NCBI RefSeq assembly: GCF_026341825.1
Contig: NZ_JAPENY010000002.1
Span: 1,178,001 to 1,242,000 of the forward strand
DNA length: 64,000 bases
Direction: 5' to 3'
From: Streptomyces sp. NBC_00620
GTDB taxonomy: Bacteria; Actinomycetota; Actinomycetes; Streptomycetales; Streptomycetaceae
Position numbers and translations under genes: made by a program. The notes under the pieces were generated by a model. It was not told the DNA's origin and searched no databases. It was given only the letters and a program-made list of their open reading frames with translations. Below are positions 9,109 through 20,723 of this stretch, piece by piece. Within the stretch, counting starts at the first letter, position 1. Every line of letters begins with the position of its first letter.

Positions 9109-9941
9109 GCGGTACCGACAGCCAGCGCCGAGCCGCCGTTCTCGGTTCCCCGATCGCCCACTCCCTCTCCCCGGTGCTGCACCGCGCCGCGTATGAGGAA
9201 CTCGGCCTCGGCGACTGGTCGTACGACCGTTTCGACGTGGACGAAGAGGCGTTGCCCGGGTTCTTCGGGCAACTGGGACCGGAGTGGGCGGGGCTGTCGC
9301 TGACCATGCCGCTCAAGCGGGCCGTCATTCCGCTGCTCGACGAGGTCAGCGAGACGGCGGCCTCCGTCGAGGCGGTCAACACGGTCGTGTTCACCGCGGA
9401 CGGTCGGCGCGTCGGCGACAACACCGACATCCCCGGGATGGTCGCCGCCCTGCGCGAACGGGGCATCGAGCAGGTCGACTCCGCCGCGATCCTCGGGGCC
9501 GGCGCCACGGCGTCGTCCGCGCTGGCCGCGCTCGCACGGATCTGCACCGGCGAGGTCGTCGCGTACGTCCGGAGCGCGGAGCGTGCCGCCGAGATGCGGG
9601 AGTGGGGCGAGCGGCTCGACGTGGAGGTGCGGATTCAGGACTGGGCGGAGGCCGCGCAGGCGCTGCACGCGCCGCTCGTGATCGCCACGACCCCGGCGGG
9701 CACGACGGACGCGCTGGCCACGGCCATTCCCGAGCGGCCCGCCACCCTGTTCGACGTGCTGTACGACCCGTGGCCGACCGAACTCGCGGCACGCTGGTCC
9801 GCCTACGCCGGGTCCGTGGTCAGCGGGCTCGACCTGCTGGTGCACCAGGCGGTGCTCCAGGTCGAGCAGATGACCGGCCGCACCCCCGCGCCGCTCGACG
9901 CCATGCGGAAGGCCGGCGAACACGCCCTCGCCGCCCACTGA
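9105..9941 (+). CDS. aroE: Shikimate dehydrogenase
   Basis: A 278-aa enzyme that reduces 3-dehydroshikimate to shikimate with NADPH. The substrate-binding segment VLGSPIAHSLSPVLHRAAY is at the N-terminus, followed by the catalytic-lysine region LSLTMPLKRAVIP and EAVNTVVF. The dinucleotide-binding loop is AILGAGATASSALAAL (about 130-145), and the end is GLDLLVHQAVLQVEQMTG. The start overlaps the mltG stop (ATGA). It heads the shikimate genes aroE-aroC-aroK-aroB, although a 175-nt gap without a gene separates it from aroC. Confidence 0.94.
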   Translation: MSGTDSQRRAAVLGSPIAHSLSPVLHRAAYEELGLGDWSYDRFDVDEEALPGFFGQLGPEWAGLSLTMPLKRAVIPLLDEVSETAASVEAVNTVVFTADGRRVGDNTDIPGMVAALRERGIEQVDSAAILGAGATASSALAALARICTGEVVAYVRSAERAAEMREWGERLDVEVRIQDWAEAAQALHAPLVIATTPAGTTDALATAIPERPATLFDVLYDPWPTELAARWSAYAGSVVSGLDLLVHQAVLQVEQMTGRTPAPLDAMRKAGEHALAAH

Positions 9942-10116
9942 CGCGTCCTGACCCGCCGGAGTCCGTCCGCCTGATGGACCCGTGGCCGGTTCTCATACGT
10001 GGACGTGGGAGGATCGGAGGTGGCGGGCCAGGGCCGCGCACCCGGTCGCGCCGTCGCCGTACGCGAGGACGCGCGTACGCAGCAGCAGTACCAGGGCGCG
10101 AGCATGAGGAGCACCG

Positions 10117-11297
10117 TTGAGCAGGTTGCGCTGGCTGACCGCGGGGGAGTCCCACGGACCCGCACTTGTCGCGACGCTGGAGGGACTTCCCGCCGGCGTG
10201 CCGATCACCACGGACATGGTGGCGGACCACCTGGCCCGGCGGCGGCTCGGCTATGGACGCGGTGCCCGGATGAAATTCGAGCGCGACGAGGTCACCTTCC
10301 TGGGCGGCGTACGCCACGGGCTCACCCTCGGTTCACCGATTGCGATCATGGTCGGCAACACCGAGTGGCCCAAGTGGGAGCAGGTCATGGCCGCCGACCC
10401 GGTCGATCCCGCGATCCTCGCCGATGTGGCCCGCAACGCGCCGCTGACCCGGCCCCGGCCCGGTCACGCGGACCTCGCGGGCATGCAGAAGTACGGCTTC
10501 GACGAGGCCCGGCCGATCCTGGAGCGTGCCTCCGCCCGCGAAACCGCGGCGCGTGTGGCGCTGGGCGCGGTGGCCCGCTCCTACCTGAAGGAGACGGCCG
10601 GGATCGAGATCGTCTCGCACGTCGTCGAGCTGGCCGCGGCGAAGGCTCCGTACGGCCTCTACCCCAAGCCCTCGGACGTCGAGAAGCTCGACGCCGACCC
10701 GGTGCGCTGCCTGGACGCCGACGCGTCGAAGGCGATGGTCGCGGAGATCGACCAGGCTCACAAGGACGGTGACACGCTCGGTGGCGTGGTCGAGGTACTG
10801 GCGTACGGCGTGCCCGTGGGGCTTGGCTCGCACGTGCACTGGGACCGGCGCCTCGACGCCCGGCTGGCGGCCGCGCTCATGGGCATCCAGGCCATCAAGG
10901 GCGTCGAGGTCGGCGACGGCTTCGAGCTGGCCCGGGTGCCGGGCTCGCAGGCGCACGACGAGATCGTCCACACCGAGGACGGCATCCGGCGCACCTCCGG
11001 TCGCTCCGGCGGTACCGAGGGCGGTCTGACCACCGGTGAACTGCTGCGCGTACGCGCCGCGATGAAGCCCATCGCGACCGTGCCCCGCGCGCTGGCGACC
11101 ATCGATGTGGCGACCGGCGAGGCCGCCAAGGCGCATCACCAGCGTTCCGACGTGTGCGCGGTCCCGGCGGCCGGGATCGTCGCCGAGGCGATGGTGGCGC
11201 TGGTCCTGGCGGACGCGGTGGCGGAGAAGTTCGCCGGCGACAGCGTCCCCGAGACCCGCCGCAATGTGCGGGGCTACCTCGAGAACCTGGTCGTGCG

Positions 11298-11301
<4 letters not shown>
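10117..11301 (+). CDS. aroC: Chorismate synthase
   Basis: A 394-aa FMN-dependent enzyme that converts 5-enolpyruvylshikimate-3-phosphate to chorismate, the last step of the shikimate pathway. Visible signatures are [11 protein letters not shown] at the start, [12 protein letters not shown], and [14 protein letters not shown] with the catalytic flavin-binding region. The TTG start at 10117 is set by GAGGAG (10106-10111) 5 nt before it. Length fits the actinobacterial family. Its stop overlaps the aroK GTG start (GTGA), so aroC, aroK and aroB are translationally coupled. Confidence 0.97.
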
Positions 11302-12901
<1,600 letters not shown>

Positions 12902-13001
12902 ACGCGGATCGGCTGCCCACGGCGACGTGACTTAAGAACGTAACGTCCAACGGGCCCGCACTTGGCCCGATTTGCCCCCGGCCGACGGGCACTTCACACC
13001 C

Positions 13002-13033
13002 TCCCCGGCCGTTCACACAACGGCGGCCGGGGA
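13002..13033 (+). terminator. Candidate terminator after aroB
   Basis: TCCCCGGCCGTT pairs with AACGG-CG-GCCGGGGA around a CACAC loop, with a 2-nt bulge in the right arm. It lies about 100 nt past the aroB stop. The remaining bases from 12902 to 13154 hold no gene; they contain this hairpin and the dispersed repeat that follows. Confidence 0.5.
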
Positions 13034-13047
13034 AGGTACCGTTCGGT

Positions 13048-13084
13048 TGGGGGCACCTCCCACGCCCATAAGGCTGTGGGAGAG
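13048..13084 (+). repeat. Dispersed GGGGGCACCTCCCAC hairpin element, copy 1
   Basis: A 37-bp element beginning TGGGGGCACCTCCCACGC, with 7-bp arms CTCCCAC (13057-13063) and GTGGGAG (13076-13082) around a loop containing ATAAGGCT. It starts 5 nt after a possible -10 box TACCGT (13037-13042), so it would lie at the 5' end of the mRNA for the downstream kinase gene. A related copy is at 27363-27401. I recall this type of sequence as common between Streptomyces genes. Confidence 0.75.
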
Positions 13085-13154
13085 AGCGGGACCGAGGCCC
13101 CGTTCGCGTCCCGGAGGCCAACGAGCCAAGAGACACGAGACGGAGTGGCACCGG

Positions 13155-14021
13155 ATGCAGCACGCAGTGGGGGCTCCGCTGCCGCCGCCCCACCAGCCGG
13201 GGCAGGGACCGGGCGCCGGCTGGTCGCCGGCCGGACCGCAGCCCGGGCACCCGGGTCCCCTACCACCGCCCCCGCCCGCCCCCGGTTTCGCGGGACCCCC
13301 TCCGGGACACGCGACGCCCCACTCGCACGTACCGCAGCACGCGCACCCGCAGCACGCCCCCGTGCCGCCCACGCCGGACACCACCGGCCATGTGCAGCTG
13401 CCCCCGGGCGGACCCGTGGCCAGGCCGAGCGCGCCGCCCGCCGCGGGCCAGGCCGACCCCACGTCCACCACGCTCGCCGTGCTGCTCATCGGCCCCGCGG
13501 GCGCCGGGAAGACCAGCGTCGCCAAGTACTGGGCGGACCACCGCCGGGTACCCACCGCTCACATCAGCCTCGACGACGTACGCGAATGGGTGCGCTCGGG
13601 CTTCGCCGACCCGCAGTCGGGGTGGAACGACCATTCGGAGGCGCAGTACCGCCTGGCCCGCCGCACCTGCGGATTCGCCGCGCGGAACTTCCTGGCCAAC
13701 GGCATCTCCTGCATCCTCGACGACGCCGTGTTCCCCGACCGGCCGGTCGTCGGCCTTGGCGGCTGGAAGCGGCACGTCGGGCCGGGGCTGCTGCCCGTCG
13801 TCCTGCTGCCCGGCCTGGAGATAGTCCTGGAGCGCAACGCCGAGCGCTCCGGAAACCGCCGCCTCACCGACGAGGAAGTCGCCCGTATCCACGGCCGGAT
13901 GGCCGGCTGGTACGGCTCGGGGCTCCCCATCATCGACAACTCGCAGCTCGACGTACCGACCACGGCCCGCGTCCTGGACGACGTACTCGCGCGGTCGATC
14001 GCCAGCCCGCCCCAGTGGTAG
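13155..14021 (+). CDS. P-loop kinase-like ATPase with Pro-rich N-terminus
   Basis: A 288-aa protein. The first 105 or so residues are a low-complexity Pro/His/Gly region. A nucleotide-binding domain follows, with Walker A GPAGAGKTS (about 113-121), then HISLDDVREWVRSGFADP, a second acidic motif SCILDDAVFPD and an Arg-bearing LERNAERSGNRRL. This resembles AAA/zeta-type or tRNA/sugar kinase P-loop proteins that phosphorylate a small molecule. The ATG at 13155 is preferred; in-frame starts further upstream would cross the promoter-like region and the repeat. The substrate is unknown. It sits between aroB and the M24 peptidase-like gene, a conserved Streptomyces order by recall, without clear pathway logic. 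Confidence 0.75.
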   Translation: MQHAVGAPLPPPHQPGQGPGAGWSPAGPQPGHPGPLPPPPPAPGFAGPPPGHATPHSHVPQHAHPQHAPVPPTPDTTGHVQLPPGGPVARPSAPPAAGQADPTSTTLAVLLIGPAGAGKTSVAKYWADHRRVPTAHISLDDVREWVRSGFADPQSGWNDHSEAQYRLARRTCGFAARNFLANGISCILDDAVFPDRPVVGLGGWKRHVGPGLLPVVLLPGLEIVLERNAERSGNRRLTDEEVARIHGRMAGWYGSGLPIIDNSQLDVPTTARVLDDVLARSIASPPQW

Positions 14022-14093
14022 TCCGGACCGGCCCGACGCCCGTCCAGCCCCGCTGAACCGGCGCCATCCGGCCACCGCTCGTACGCTCGATTC

Positions 14094-15200
14094 ATGTCAG
14101 AGGTGTACGCGGCCCGCCGAGAGCGGCTCCGGGAGCGTTGTACGGCCGGCGGCAGCGCGACAGCGCTCGTCACCCGCCCCGCCAACGTGAGGTATCTCGC
14201 CGGCGCGGCCCCGCGCGGCGCCGTCCTCCTGCTCGGCAGGGGTGAGGATCTGCTGCTCTGCGGCGGCCCGCCGAGCGGCGAGGCCGATGAGGGGCGTCCG
14301 GACGAGGCGCTGCGGTTGCAGGCCCTGCCCGGCCCCGGCGGTGATCCGGCCGTCGCCGCGGCCGATGTGGCCTTCGCCCAGGGCGCCGAGTCCCTCGCGG
14401 TCGAGGAACACCACCTGACCGTGACCCGGCACCGTGCGATCCGTTCGGTGGCGCCGCGGCTGCGCCTCGCCGACCTGGGCGGTGCGGTGGAGCAGCTGCG
14501 GGTGATCAAGGACGAGGAGGAGATCTCCTGTCTGCGGATCGGCGCCGAGATCGCCGACCAGGCGCTGGGCGAACTCCTCGAATCGATCCTCGTCGGCCGT
14601 ACCGAGCGCCATCTCGCGCTCGAGCTGGAGCGGCGCCTCGTCGACCACGGCGCGGACGGCCCGGCCTTCGCGACCTCGGTCGGCACCGGGCCGAACTCGG
14701 GACGCCGTGGCCACCGGCCCACCGACCGGCGGGTCGAAGAAGGAGATTTCCTTTCCGTCTGCCTCGGCGCGACCTACCGTGGCTACCGCTGTGAGATCGG
14801 CCGTACGTTCGTCATCGGGACCTCTCCGGCCGACTGGCAGATCGAGCTGTACGACCTCGTCTTCGCCGCCCAGCGCGCCGGACGGGAGGCGCTGGCACCC
14901 GGCGCCGCCTACCGTGACGTGGACCGCGCGGCCCGCCAGGTACTCGACTCCGCGGGGTACACGGAAGGCCTTCCTCCGCTGACCGGGCACGGCGTGGGGC
15001 TCGAAATCGACGAGGACCCGCAGCTGGCCCCCGCGGCCATGGGTAAACTGGACGCTTGCGTGCCGGTCACCGTCGAACCGGGGGTCCACCTCCCGGGCCG
15101 GGGCGGTGTCCGGATCGATGACACGCTCGTCGTACGCCCCGAGGCGGACGGCGGACCCGAGCTACTCACCATTACGACCAAGGAACTGCTCGCGCTCTAG
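14094..15200 (+). CDS. M24 (aminopeptidase P-like) protein with altered metal ligands
   Basis: A 368-aa pita-bread fold protein with a creatinase-like N-domain and an M24 C-domain. By alignment to E. coli aminopeptidase P, the five dinuclear-metal ligands D/D/H/E/E become C223, E234, H299, E328 and D342. C223 is in [13 protein letters not shown]234 in CEIGRTF, H299 in [11 protein letters not shown]328 in VTVEPGV and D342 in VRIDDT. Three of the five are therefore substituted, so normal peptidase activity is doubtful. It lies directly upstream of efp, as aminopeptidase P genes often do. There is no obvious ribosome site before the ATG; a TACGCT box 6 nt upstream suggests possible leaderless translation. 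It could be a divergent active enzyme or a pseudoenzyme. Confidence 0.85.
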   Translation: MSEVYAARRERLRERCTAGGSATALVTRPANVRYLAGAAPRGAVLLLGRGEDLLLCGGPPSGEADEGRPDEALRLQALPGPGGDPAVAAADVAFAQGAESLAVEEHHLTVTRHRAIRSVAPRLRLADLGGAVEQLRVIKDEEEISCLRIGAEIADQALGELLESILVGRTERHLALELERRLVDHGADGPAFATSVGTGPNSGRRGHRPTDRRVEEGDFLSVCLGATYRGYRCEIGRTFVIGTSPADWQIELYDLVFAAQRAGREALAPGAAYRDVDRAARQVLDSAGYTEGLPPLTGHGVGLEIDEDPQLAPAAMGKLDACVPVTVEPGVHLPGRGGVRIDDTLVVRPEADGGPELLTITTKELLAL

Positions 15201-15259
15201 CCTGTGAGCTGCGCGCGAGCCCCGGGGTCGTCCACGTCAGTCCAGGAGATTCCGCAACC

Positions 15260-15826
15260 GTGGCTTCCACGAACGACCTCAAGAACGGCCTGGTGCTCAA
15301 GCTCGACGGAGGCCAGCTCTGGTCCGTCGTCGAGTTCCAGCACGTCAAGCCCGGCAAGGGCCCGGCCTTCGTGCGCACCAAGCTGAAGAACGTGCTCTCC
15401 GGCAAGGTCGTCGACAAGACGTTCAACGCCGGCGTCAAGGTCGAGACGGCCACGATCGACAAGCGTGACATGCAGTTCTCGTACATGGACGGCGAGTACT
15501 TCGTCTTCATGGACATGGACACGTACGACCAGCTGATGGTCGACCGCAAGTCCGTCGGCGATGCCGCCAACTTCCTGATCGAGGGCTTCACCGCCACCGT
15601 CGCGCAGCACGAGGGCTCGGTGCTGTTCGTCGAGCTGCCGGCCGCCGTCGAGCTCGTGATCCAGGAGACCGAGCCCGGCGTCCAGGGCGACCGCTCCACC
15701 GGTGGCACCAAGCCCGCCATCCTGGAGACCGGCCACCAGATCAACGTCCCGCTCTTCATCACCACCGGTGAGAAGATCAAGGTCGACACCCGCACGAGCG
15801 ACTACCTCGGCCGGGTGAACAGCTAA
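15260..15826 (+). CDS. efp: Translation elongation factor P
   Basis: A 188-aa factor that binds near the ribosomal P-site to relieve stalling at polyproline stretches. Three OB/KOW domains are recognisable; the tip loop of domain I is VKPGKGPAF with Lys33 at the apex. That palindromic PGKGP loop is typical of actinobacterial EF-P, reported to work without the lysine modification used by E. coli. The end [19 protein letters not shown] is the standard EF-P C-terminal signature. The GTG start at 15260 follows CAGGAG. nusB begins 2 nt after the stop, so the pair is co-transcribed. Confidence 0.98.
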   Translation: MASTNDLKNGLVLKLDGGQLWSVVEFQHVKPGKGPAFVRTKLKNVLSGKVVDKTFNAGVKVETATIDKRDMQFSYMDGEYFVFMDMDTYDQLMVDRKSVGDAANFLIEGFTATVAQHEGSVLFVELPAAVELVIQETEPGVQGDRSTGGTKPAILETGHQINVPLFITTGEKIKVDTRTSDYLGRVNS

Positions 15827-15828
15827 CC

Positions 15829-16263
15829 GTGGCTGCCCGCAACACGGCCCGCAAGCGCGCCTTCCAGATCCTCTTCGAGGGCGACCAGCGCGATGTGGAC
15901 GTCCTGACGGTCCTCGCGGACTGGATCCGGCATTCCCGGACCGACACCCGGCAGCCGCCGGTGAGCGAATACACGATGCAGTTGGTCGAGGGGTACGCCA
16001 CCAAGGTGCGCCGGATCGACGACCTGATCGCGCAGTACGCCGTCGGCTGGACGCTGGACAGGATGCCGGTCGTGGACCGCAACATCCTGCGCCTCGGTGC
16101 CTACGAGCTGATCTGGGTCGATGAGACCCCGGACGCCGTGGTGCTCGACGAGGCGGTGCAGTTGGCGAAGGAGTTCTCCACGGACGACTCGCCCGCGTTC
16201 GTGAACGGCCTCCTCGGCCGGTTCAAGGACCTGAAGCCGTCGCTCCGCCGGGACGAGTCCTAG
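15829..16263 (+). CDS. nusB: Transcription antitermination protein NusB
   Basis: A 144-aa all-helical NusB, which binds boxA RNA with S10 (NusE) in rRNA antitermination. It begins AARNTARKRAFQILFEGDQRD, the typical ARRxARExAxQxLY-like RNA-binding helix, and contains WTLDRMPVVDRNILRLGAYEL, the most conserved NusB motif, followed by VVLDEAVQLAKEFSTDDSPAF VNGLL. The GTG at 15829 lies 2 nt after the efp stop. Transcription is followed by two perfect hairpins before the opposing bldD. Confidence 0.97.
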   Translation: MAARNTARKRAFQILFEGDQRDVDVLTVLADWIRHSRTDTRQPPVSEYTMQLVEGYATKVRRIDDLIAQYAVGWTLDRMPVVDRNILRLGAYELIWVDETPDAVVLDEAVQLAKEFSTDDSPAFVNGLLGRFKDLKPSLRRDES

Positions 16264-16306
16264 GACGAGCCCCCGGACGTACACAACGGCGACCGAAAGC
16301 CACGAA

Positions 16307-16352
16307 AACGCCGGAGGGCCCGCAGCATGCCTGCTGCGGGCCCTCCGGCGTT
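16307..16352. terminator. Perfect 21-bp hairpin between nusB and bldD (first)
   Basis: The arms at 16307-16327 and 16332-16352 are perfectly complementary over 21 bp with a TGCC loop, and are flanked by A-rich (left) and T-containing (right) sequence. It lies between two convergent genes and should act in both directions. Confidence 0.88.
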
Positions 16353-16387
16353 CCGGTACCCGGGAGGCCCCGGAGGGCCGCAGAAAG

Positions 16388-16430
16388 CCGCCGGGGTGGC
16401 CGGAACGATGTGTTCCGGCCACCCCGGCGG
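16388..16430. terminator. Perfect 19-bp hairpin between nusB and bldD (second)
   Basis: The arms at 16388-16406 and 16412-16430 pair perfectly over 19 bp with a 5-nt GATGT loop. AAAG precedes and TTTCTG follows, so for bldD transcripts (minus strand) there is an A/U-containing tail. It backs up the first hairpin 36 nt away. Confidence 0.85.
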
Positions 16431-16458
16431 CACGTTTCTGCTGAAGTGCTGGTTGGGA

Positions 16459-17804
<1,346 letters not shown>

Positions 17805-17890
17805 CACTCAGCCGTACGCCCCTGAGTGCGTGTCTGCGCGCTCGCGTGCCCGAATTCTCCCGACCTGAACTGCCTTACGGAGCCTGAAAG

Positions 17891-18868
17891 ATGCAGCGTC
17901 ATCTCATCTCGGCCGCCGACCTCACCCGCGACGACGCCGTCCTGATCCTCGACACCGCCGAGGAGATGGCCCGGGTCGCCGACCGGCCGATCAAAAAGCT
18001 GCCGACCCTGCGCGGCCGCACCGTGGTCAACCTCTTCTTCGAGGACTCGACGCGTACCCGGATCTCCTTCGAGGCAGCCGAGAAGCGCCTCTCCGCGGAC
18101 GTCATCAACTTCACCGCCAAGGGATCGAGCGTGTCCAAGGGCGAGTCCCTGAAGGACACCGCCCAGACCCTCGAAGCCATGGGCGTCGACGCCGTCGTCA
18201 TCCGGCACGGCGCCTCCGGAGCCCCGTACCGGCTCGCGACCTCCGGCTGGATCGACGCGGCCGTCATCAACGCCGGTGACGGCACCCACCAGCACCCCAC
18301 CCAGGCCCTGCTCGACGCCTTCACCATGCGGCGCCGGCTCGTCGGCCGGGACGCGGGGATAGGGCAGGACCTGGCCGGCAAGCGGATCACGCTCGTCGGC
18401 GACATCCTGCACAGCCGCGTCGCCCGCTCCAATGTCGACCTGCTGCACACGCTCGGCGCCGAGGTCACCCTCGTCGCCCCGCCCACCTTGGTGCCGGTCG
18501 GCGTCGAGGCCTGGCCCTGCGAGGTCTCGTACGACCTCGACAGCACGCTCTCCAAGTCCGATGCCGTGATGCTGCTGCGCGTGCAGCGGGAGCGGATGAA
18601 CGCGGCGTTCTTCCCGACCGAGCGCGAGTACTCGCGGCGCTACGGCCTGGACGGTGCCCGCATGGCGCGGATGCCCGAGCACGCCATCGTGATGCACCCC
18701 GGCCCCATGGTCCGCGGCATGGAGATCACCGCCGAGGTCGCCGACTCCGACCGCTGCACCGTCCTTGAGCAGGTCACCAACGGCGTCTCGATCCGGATGG
18801 CCGTCCTCTATCTGCTCCTTGGCGGGAACGAGCCCGCCGTCACCCACACCCGTACCGAGGAGAAGTAA
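17891..18868 (+). CDS. pyrB: Aspartate carbamoyltransferase catalytic subunit
   Basis: A 325-aa enzyme that joins carbamoyl phosphate and aspartate to N-carbamoylaspartate, the committed pyrimidine step. The carbamoyl-phosphate loop is [13 protein letters not shown] (STRTR at about 53-57). Further motifs are the 80s loop region [23 protein letters not shown] (HPTQ about 135-138) and the aspartate-binding LRVQRERM. No pyrI regulatory subunit gene is adjacent; in this class regulation is through PyrR and the neighbouring dihydroorotase. The start follows CGGAGC. There is an 86-nt gap after pyrR. Confidence 0.97.
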   Translation: MQRHLISAADLTRDDAVLILDTAEEMARVADRPIKKLPTLRGRTVVNLFFEDSTRTRISFEAAEKRLSADVINFTAKGSSVSKGESLKDTAQTLEAMGVDAVVIRHGASGAPYRLATSGWIDAAVINAGDGTHQHPTQALLDAFTMRRRLVGRDAGIGQDLAGKRITLVGDILHSRVARSNVDLLHTLGAEVTLVAPPTLVPVGVEAWPCEVSYDLDSTLSKSDAVMLLRVQRERMNAAFFPTEREYSRRYGLDGARMARMPEHAIVMHPGPMVRGMEITAEVADSDRCTVLEQVTNGVSIRMAVLYLLLGGNEPAVTHTRTEEK

Positions 18869-18873
18869 GAACC

Positions 18874-20160
18874 ATGAGCAAGATCCTTATCCGTGGTGCG
18901 CGGGTGCTCGGCGGCGAGCCGCAGGACGTACTCATCGACGGCCCGGTCATCGAGGCGGTCGGTACGGGGCTTTCGGACGAAGGCGCGGAGGTCGTCGAGG
19001 CCGAGGGCAAGGTGCTGCTGCCCGGGCTGGTCGACCTGCACACCCATCTGCGTGAGCCGGGCCGTGAGGACTCCGAGACCGTCCTGACCGGCACGCGGGC
19101 GGCGGCGAGCGGCGGCTACACCTCCGTGTTCGCCATGGCCAACACCTTCCCCGTCGCCGACACCGCCGGTGTCGTCGAGCAGGTCTACCGGCTCGGCCAG
19201 GAGCACGGCTACTGCGATGTGCAGCCCATCGGCGCCGTCACCGTCGGCCTGGAGGGCAAGAAGCTCGCCGAGCTGGGCGCCATGTACGAGTCCGCGGCCG
19301 GCGTCACGGTCTTCTCGGACGACGGCAAGTGCGTGGACGACGCGGTGATCATGCGCCGGGCGCTGGAGTACGTGAAGGCCTTCGGCGGGGTCGTCGCCCA
19401 GCACGCGCAGGAGCCGCGGCTGACCGAGGGCGCCCAGATGAACGAGGGTGTCGTCTCCGCCGAGCTGGGGCTCGGGGGATGGCCTGCGGTGGCCGAGGAG
19501 TCGATCATCGCCCGGGACGTCCTGCTCGCCGAGCACGTCGGGTCCCGCGTCCACATCTGCCACCTCTCGACCGCCGGCTCCGTCGAGATCGTCCGCTGGG
19601 CCAAATCCCGCGGCATCGACGTCACCGCCGAGGTGACCCCGCACCACCTGCTCCTCACCGACGAGCTGGCGCGCACCTACAACCCGGTCTACAAGGTCAA
19701 CCCGCCGCTGCGCACCGAGCGTGACGTGCTGGCCCTGCGCGAGGCACTCGCAGACGGCACGATCGACATCGTCGCCACCGACCACGCCCCGCACCCGCAT
19801 GAGGACAAGGACTGCGAGTGGGCCGCGGCCGCCATGGGCATGGTGGGGCTCGAGACCGCGCTGTCCGTCGTCCAGCAGACGATGGTCGAGACCGGCCTGC
19901 TCGACTGGGCAGGCGTCGCGGACCGCATGTCGGCCAAGCCCGCCGAGATCGGCCAGGCCAAGGGCCACGGCCGTCCCGTCTCGGCAGGTGAGCCCGCCAA
20001 CCTCACGCTGGTCGACACCGAATACCGTGGGGCCGTGGACCCCGCGGGCTTCGCCTCGCGCAGCCGCAACACTCCCTACGAGGGCCGTGAGCTGCCGGGC
20101 CGTGTCACGCACACCTGGCTCCGGGGCAAGGCCACCCTCGTGGACGGGAAGCTCGCGTGA
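18874..20160 (+). CDS. pyrC: Dihydroorotase
   Basis: A 428-aa amidohydrolase-fold zinc enzyme that cyclises carbamoylaspartate to dihydroorotate. The metal-binding DLHTHLREPG is at about 54-63 (H56, H58), HICHLSTAGSVE and VTPHHLLLTDE carry further His ligands, and ATDHAPHP holds the catalytic Asp (about 303). It begins 5 nt after pyrB; the ribosome site GAGGAG lies in the last pyrB codons. Dihydroorotases of this type associate with PyrB in several bacteria. The stop overlaps the GTG of the next gene. Confidence 0.97.
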   Translation: MSKILIRGARVLGGEPQDVLIDGPVIEAVGTGLSDEGAEVVEAEGKVLLPGLVDLHTHLREPGREDSETVLTGTRAAASGGYTSVFAMANTFPVADTAGVVEQVYRLGQEHGYCDVQPIGAVTVGLEGKKLAELGAMYESAAGVTVFSDDGKCVDDAVIMRRALEYVKAFGGVVAQHAQEPRLTEGAQMNEGVVSAELGLGGWPAVAEESIIARDVLLAEHVGSRVHICHLSTAGSVEIVRWAKSRGIDVTAEVTPHHLLLTDELARTYNPVYKVNPPLRTERDVLALREALADGTIDIVATDHAPHPHEDKDCEWAAAAMGMVGLETALSVVQQTMVETGLLDWAGVADRMSAKPAEIGQAKGHGRPVSAGEPANLTLVDTEYRGAVDPAGFASRSRNTPYEGRELPGRVTHTWLRGKATLVDGKLA

Positions 20161-20723
20161 CACCTCAGATGATGATCGCCGCCGAACAGAAGTCGGCGGA
20201 AGTGACCGACTGGGCCGCGCGTATCGGCTGGCTCGTCGGCCTCGCGCTCTTCGTCGCGCTTCTCTACTGGCTGATGCGCGAGGGCTGGAAGTGGCGCGGC
20301 ACCCTCCAGGGCGACCTGCCGGAGCTGCCCACCGCGCCGTCCGAGCCCGGTCCGGTGAGACTTGAGCTGACCGGTCGCTACCACGGCTCCACCACCGCCG
20401 GGCAGTGGCTGGACCGCATCGTGGCGCACGGCCTGGGCACCCGCAGCAGGGTCGAGCTGACGCTGACGGACGCGGGCCTCGACGTCGTACGCCCCGGTGC
20501 GGCCGACTTCTTCGTCCCGGCGGCGCAGCTCCGCGAAGCCCGGCTCGACAAGGGCATCGCGGGCAAGGTCCTCACCGAGGGCGGACTGCTCGTCGTCACC
20601 TGGGCGCACGGCGACAGGCTGATCGACTCGGGCTTCCGCTCCGACCGGGCGGCCGAGCACGGCGTATGGGTCCAGACCCTGAACGACATGATCAAGACGA
20701 CGGAAACGGAAGGCGCACGATGA
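20157..20723 (+). CDS. Small membrane-anchored protein within the pyr operon
   Basis: A 188-aa protein with one membrane segment near the N-terminus (about 24-43, [20 protein letters not shown]) and a soluble domain resembling a PH-like beta fold ([35 protein letters not shown]). It overlaps pyrC by 4 nt (GTGA) and carA by 4 nt (ATGA), so it is translated together with the pyrimidine enzymes. This gene is commonly found at this position in Streptomyces, from recall. No catalytic residues are evident. A role in membrane association or regulation of the pathway is only a guess. Confidence 0.82.
   Translation: MTPQMMIAAEQKSAEVTDWAARIGWLVGLALFVALLYWLMREGWKWRGTLQGDLPELPTAPSEPGPVRLELTGRYHGSTTAGQWLDRIVAHGLGTRSRVELTLTDAGLDVVRPGAADFFVPAAQLREARLDKGIAGKVLTEGGLLVVTWAHGDRLIDSGFRSDRAAEHGVWVQTLNDMIKTTETEGAR

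Noticed and set aside
9942-10116. Possible small gene between aroE and aroC
   Set aside because: No frame has both a start with a ribosome site and coding-like composition. The only clear signal is GAGGAG for the aroC TTG start.
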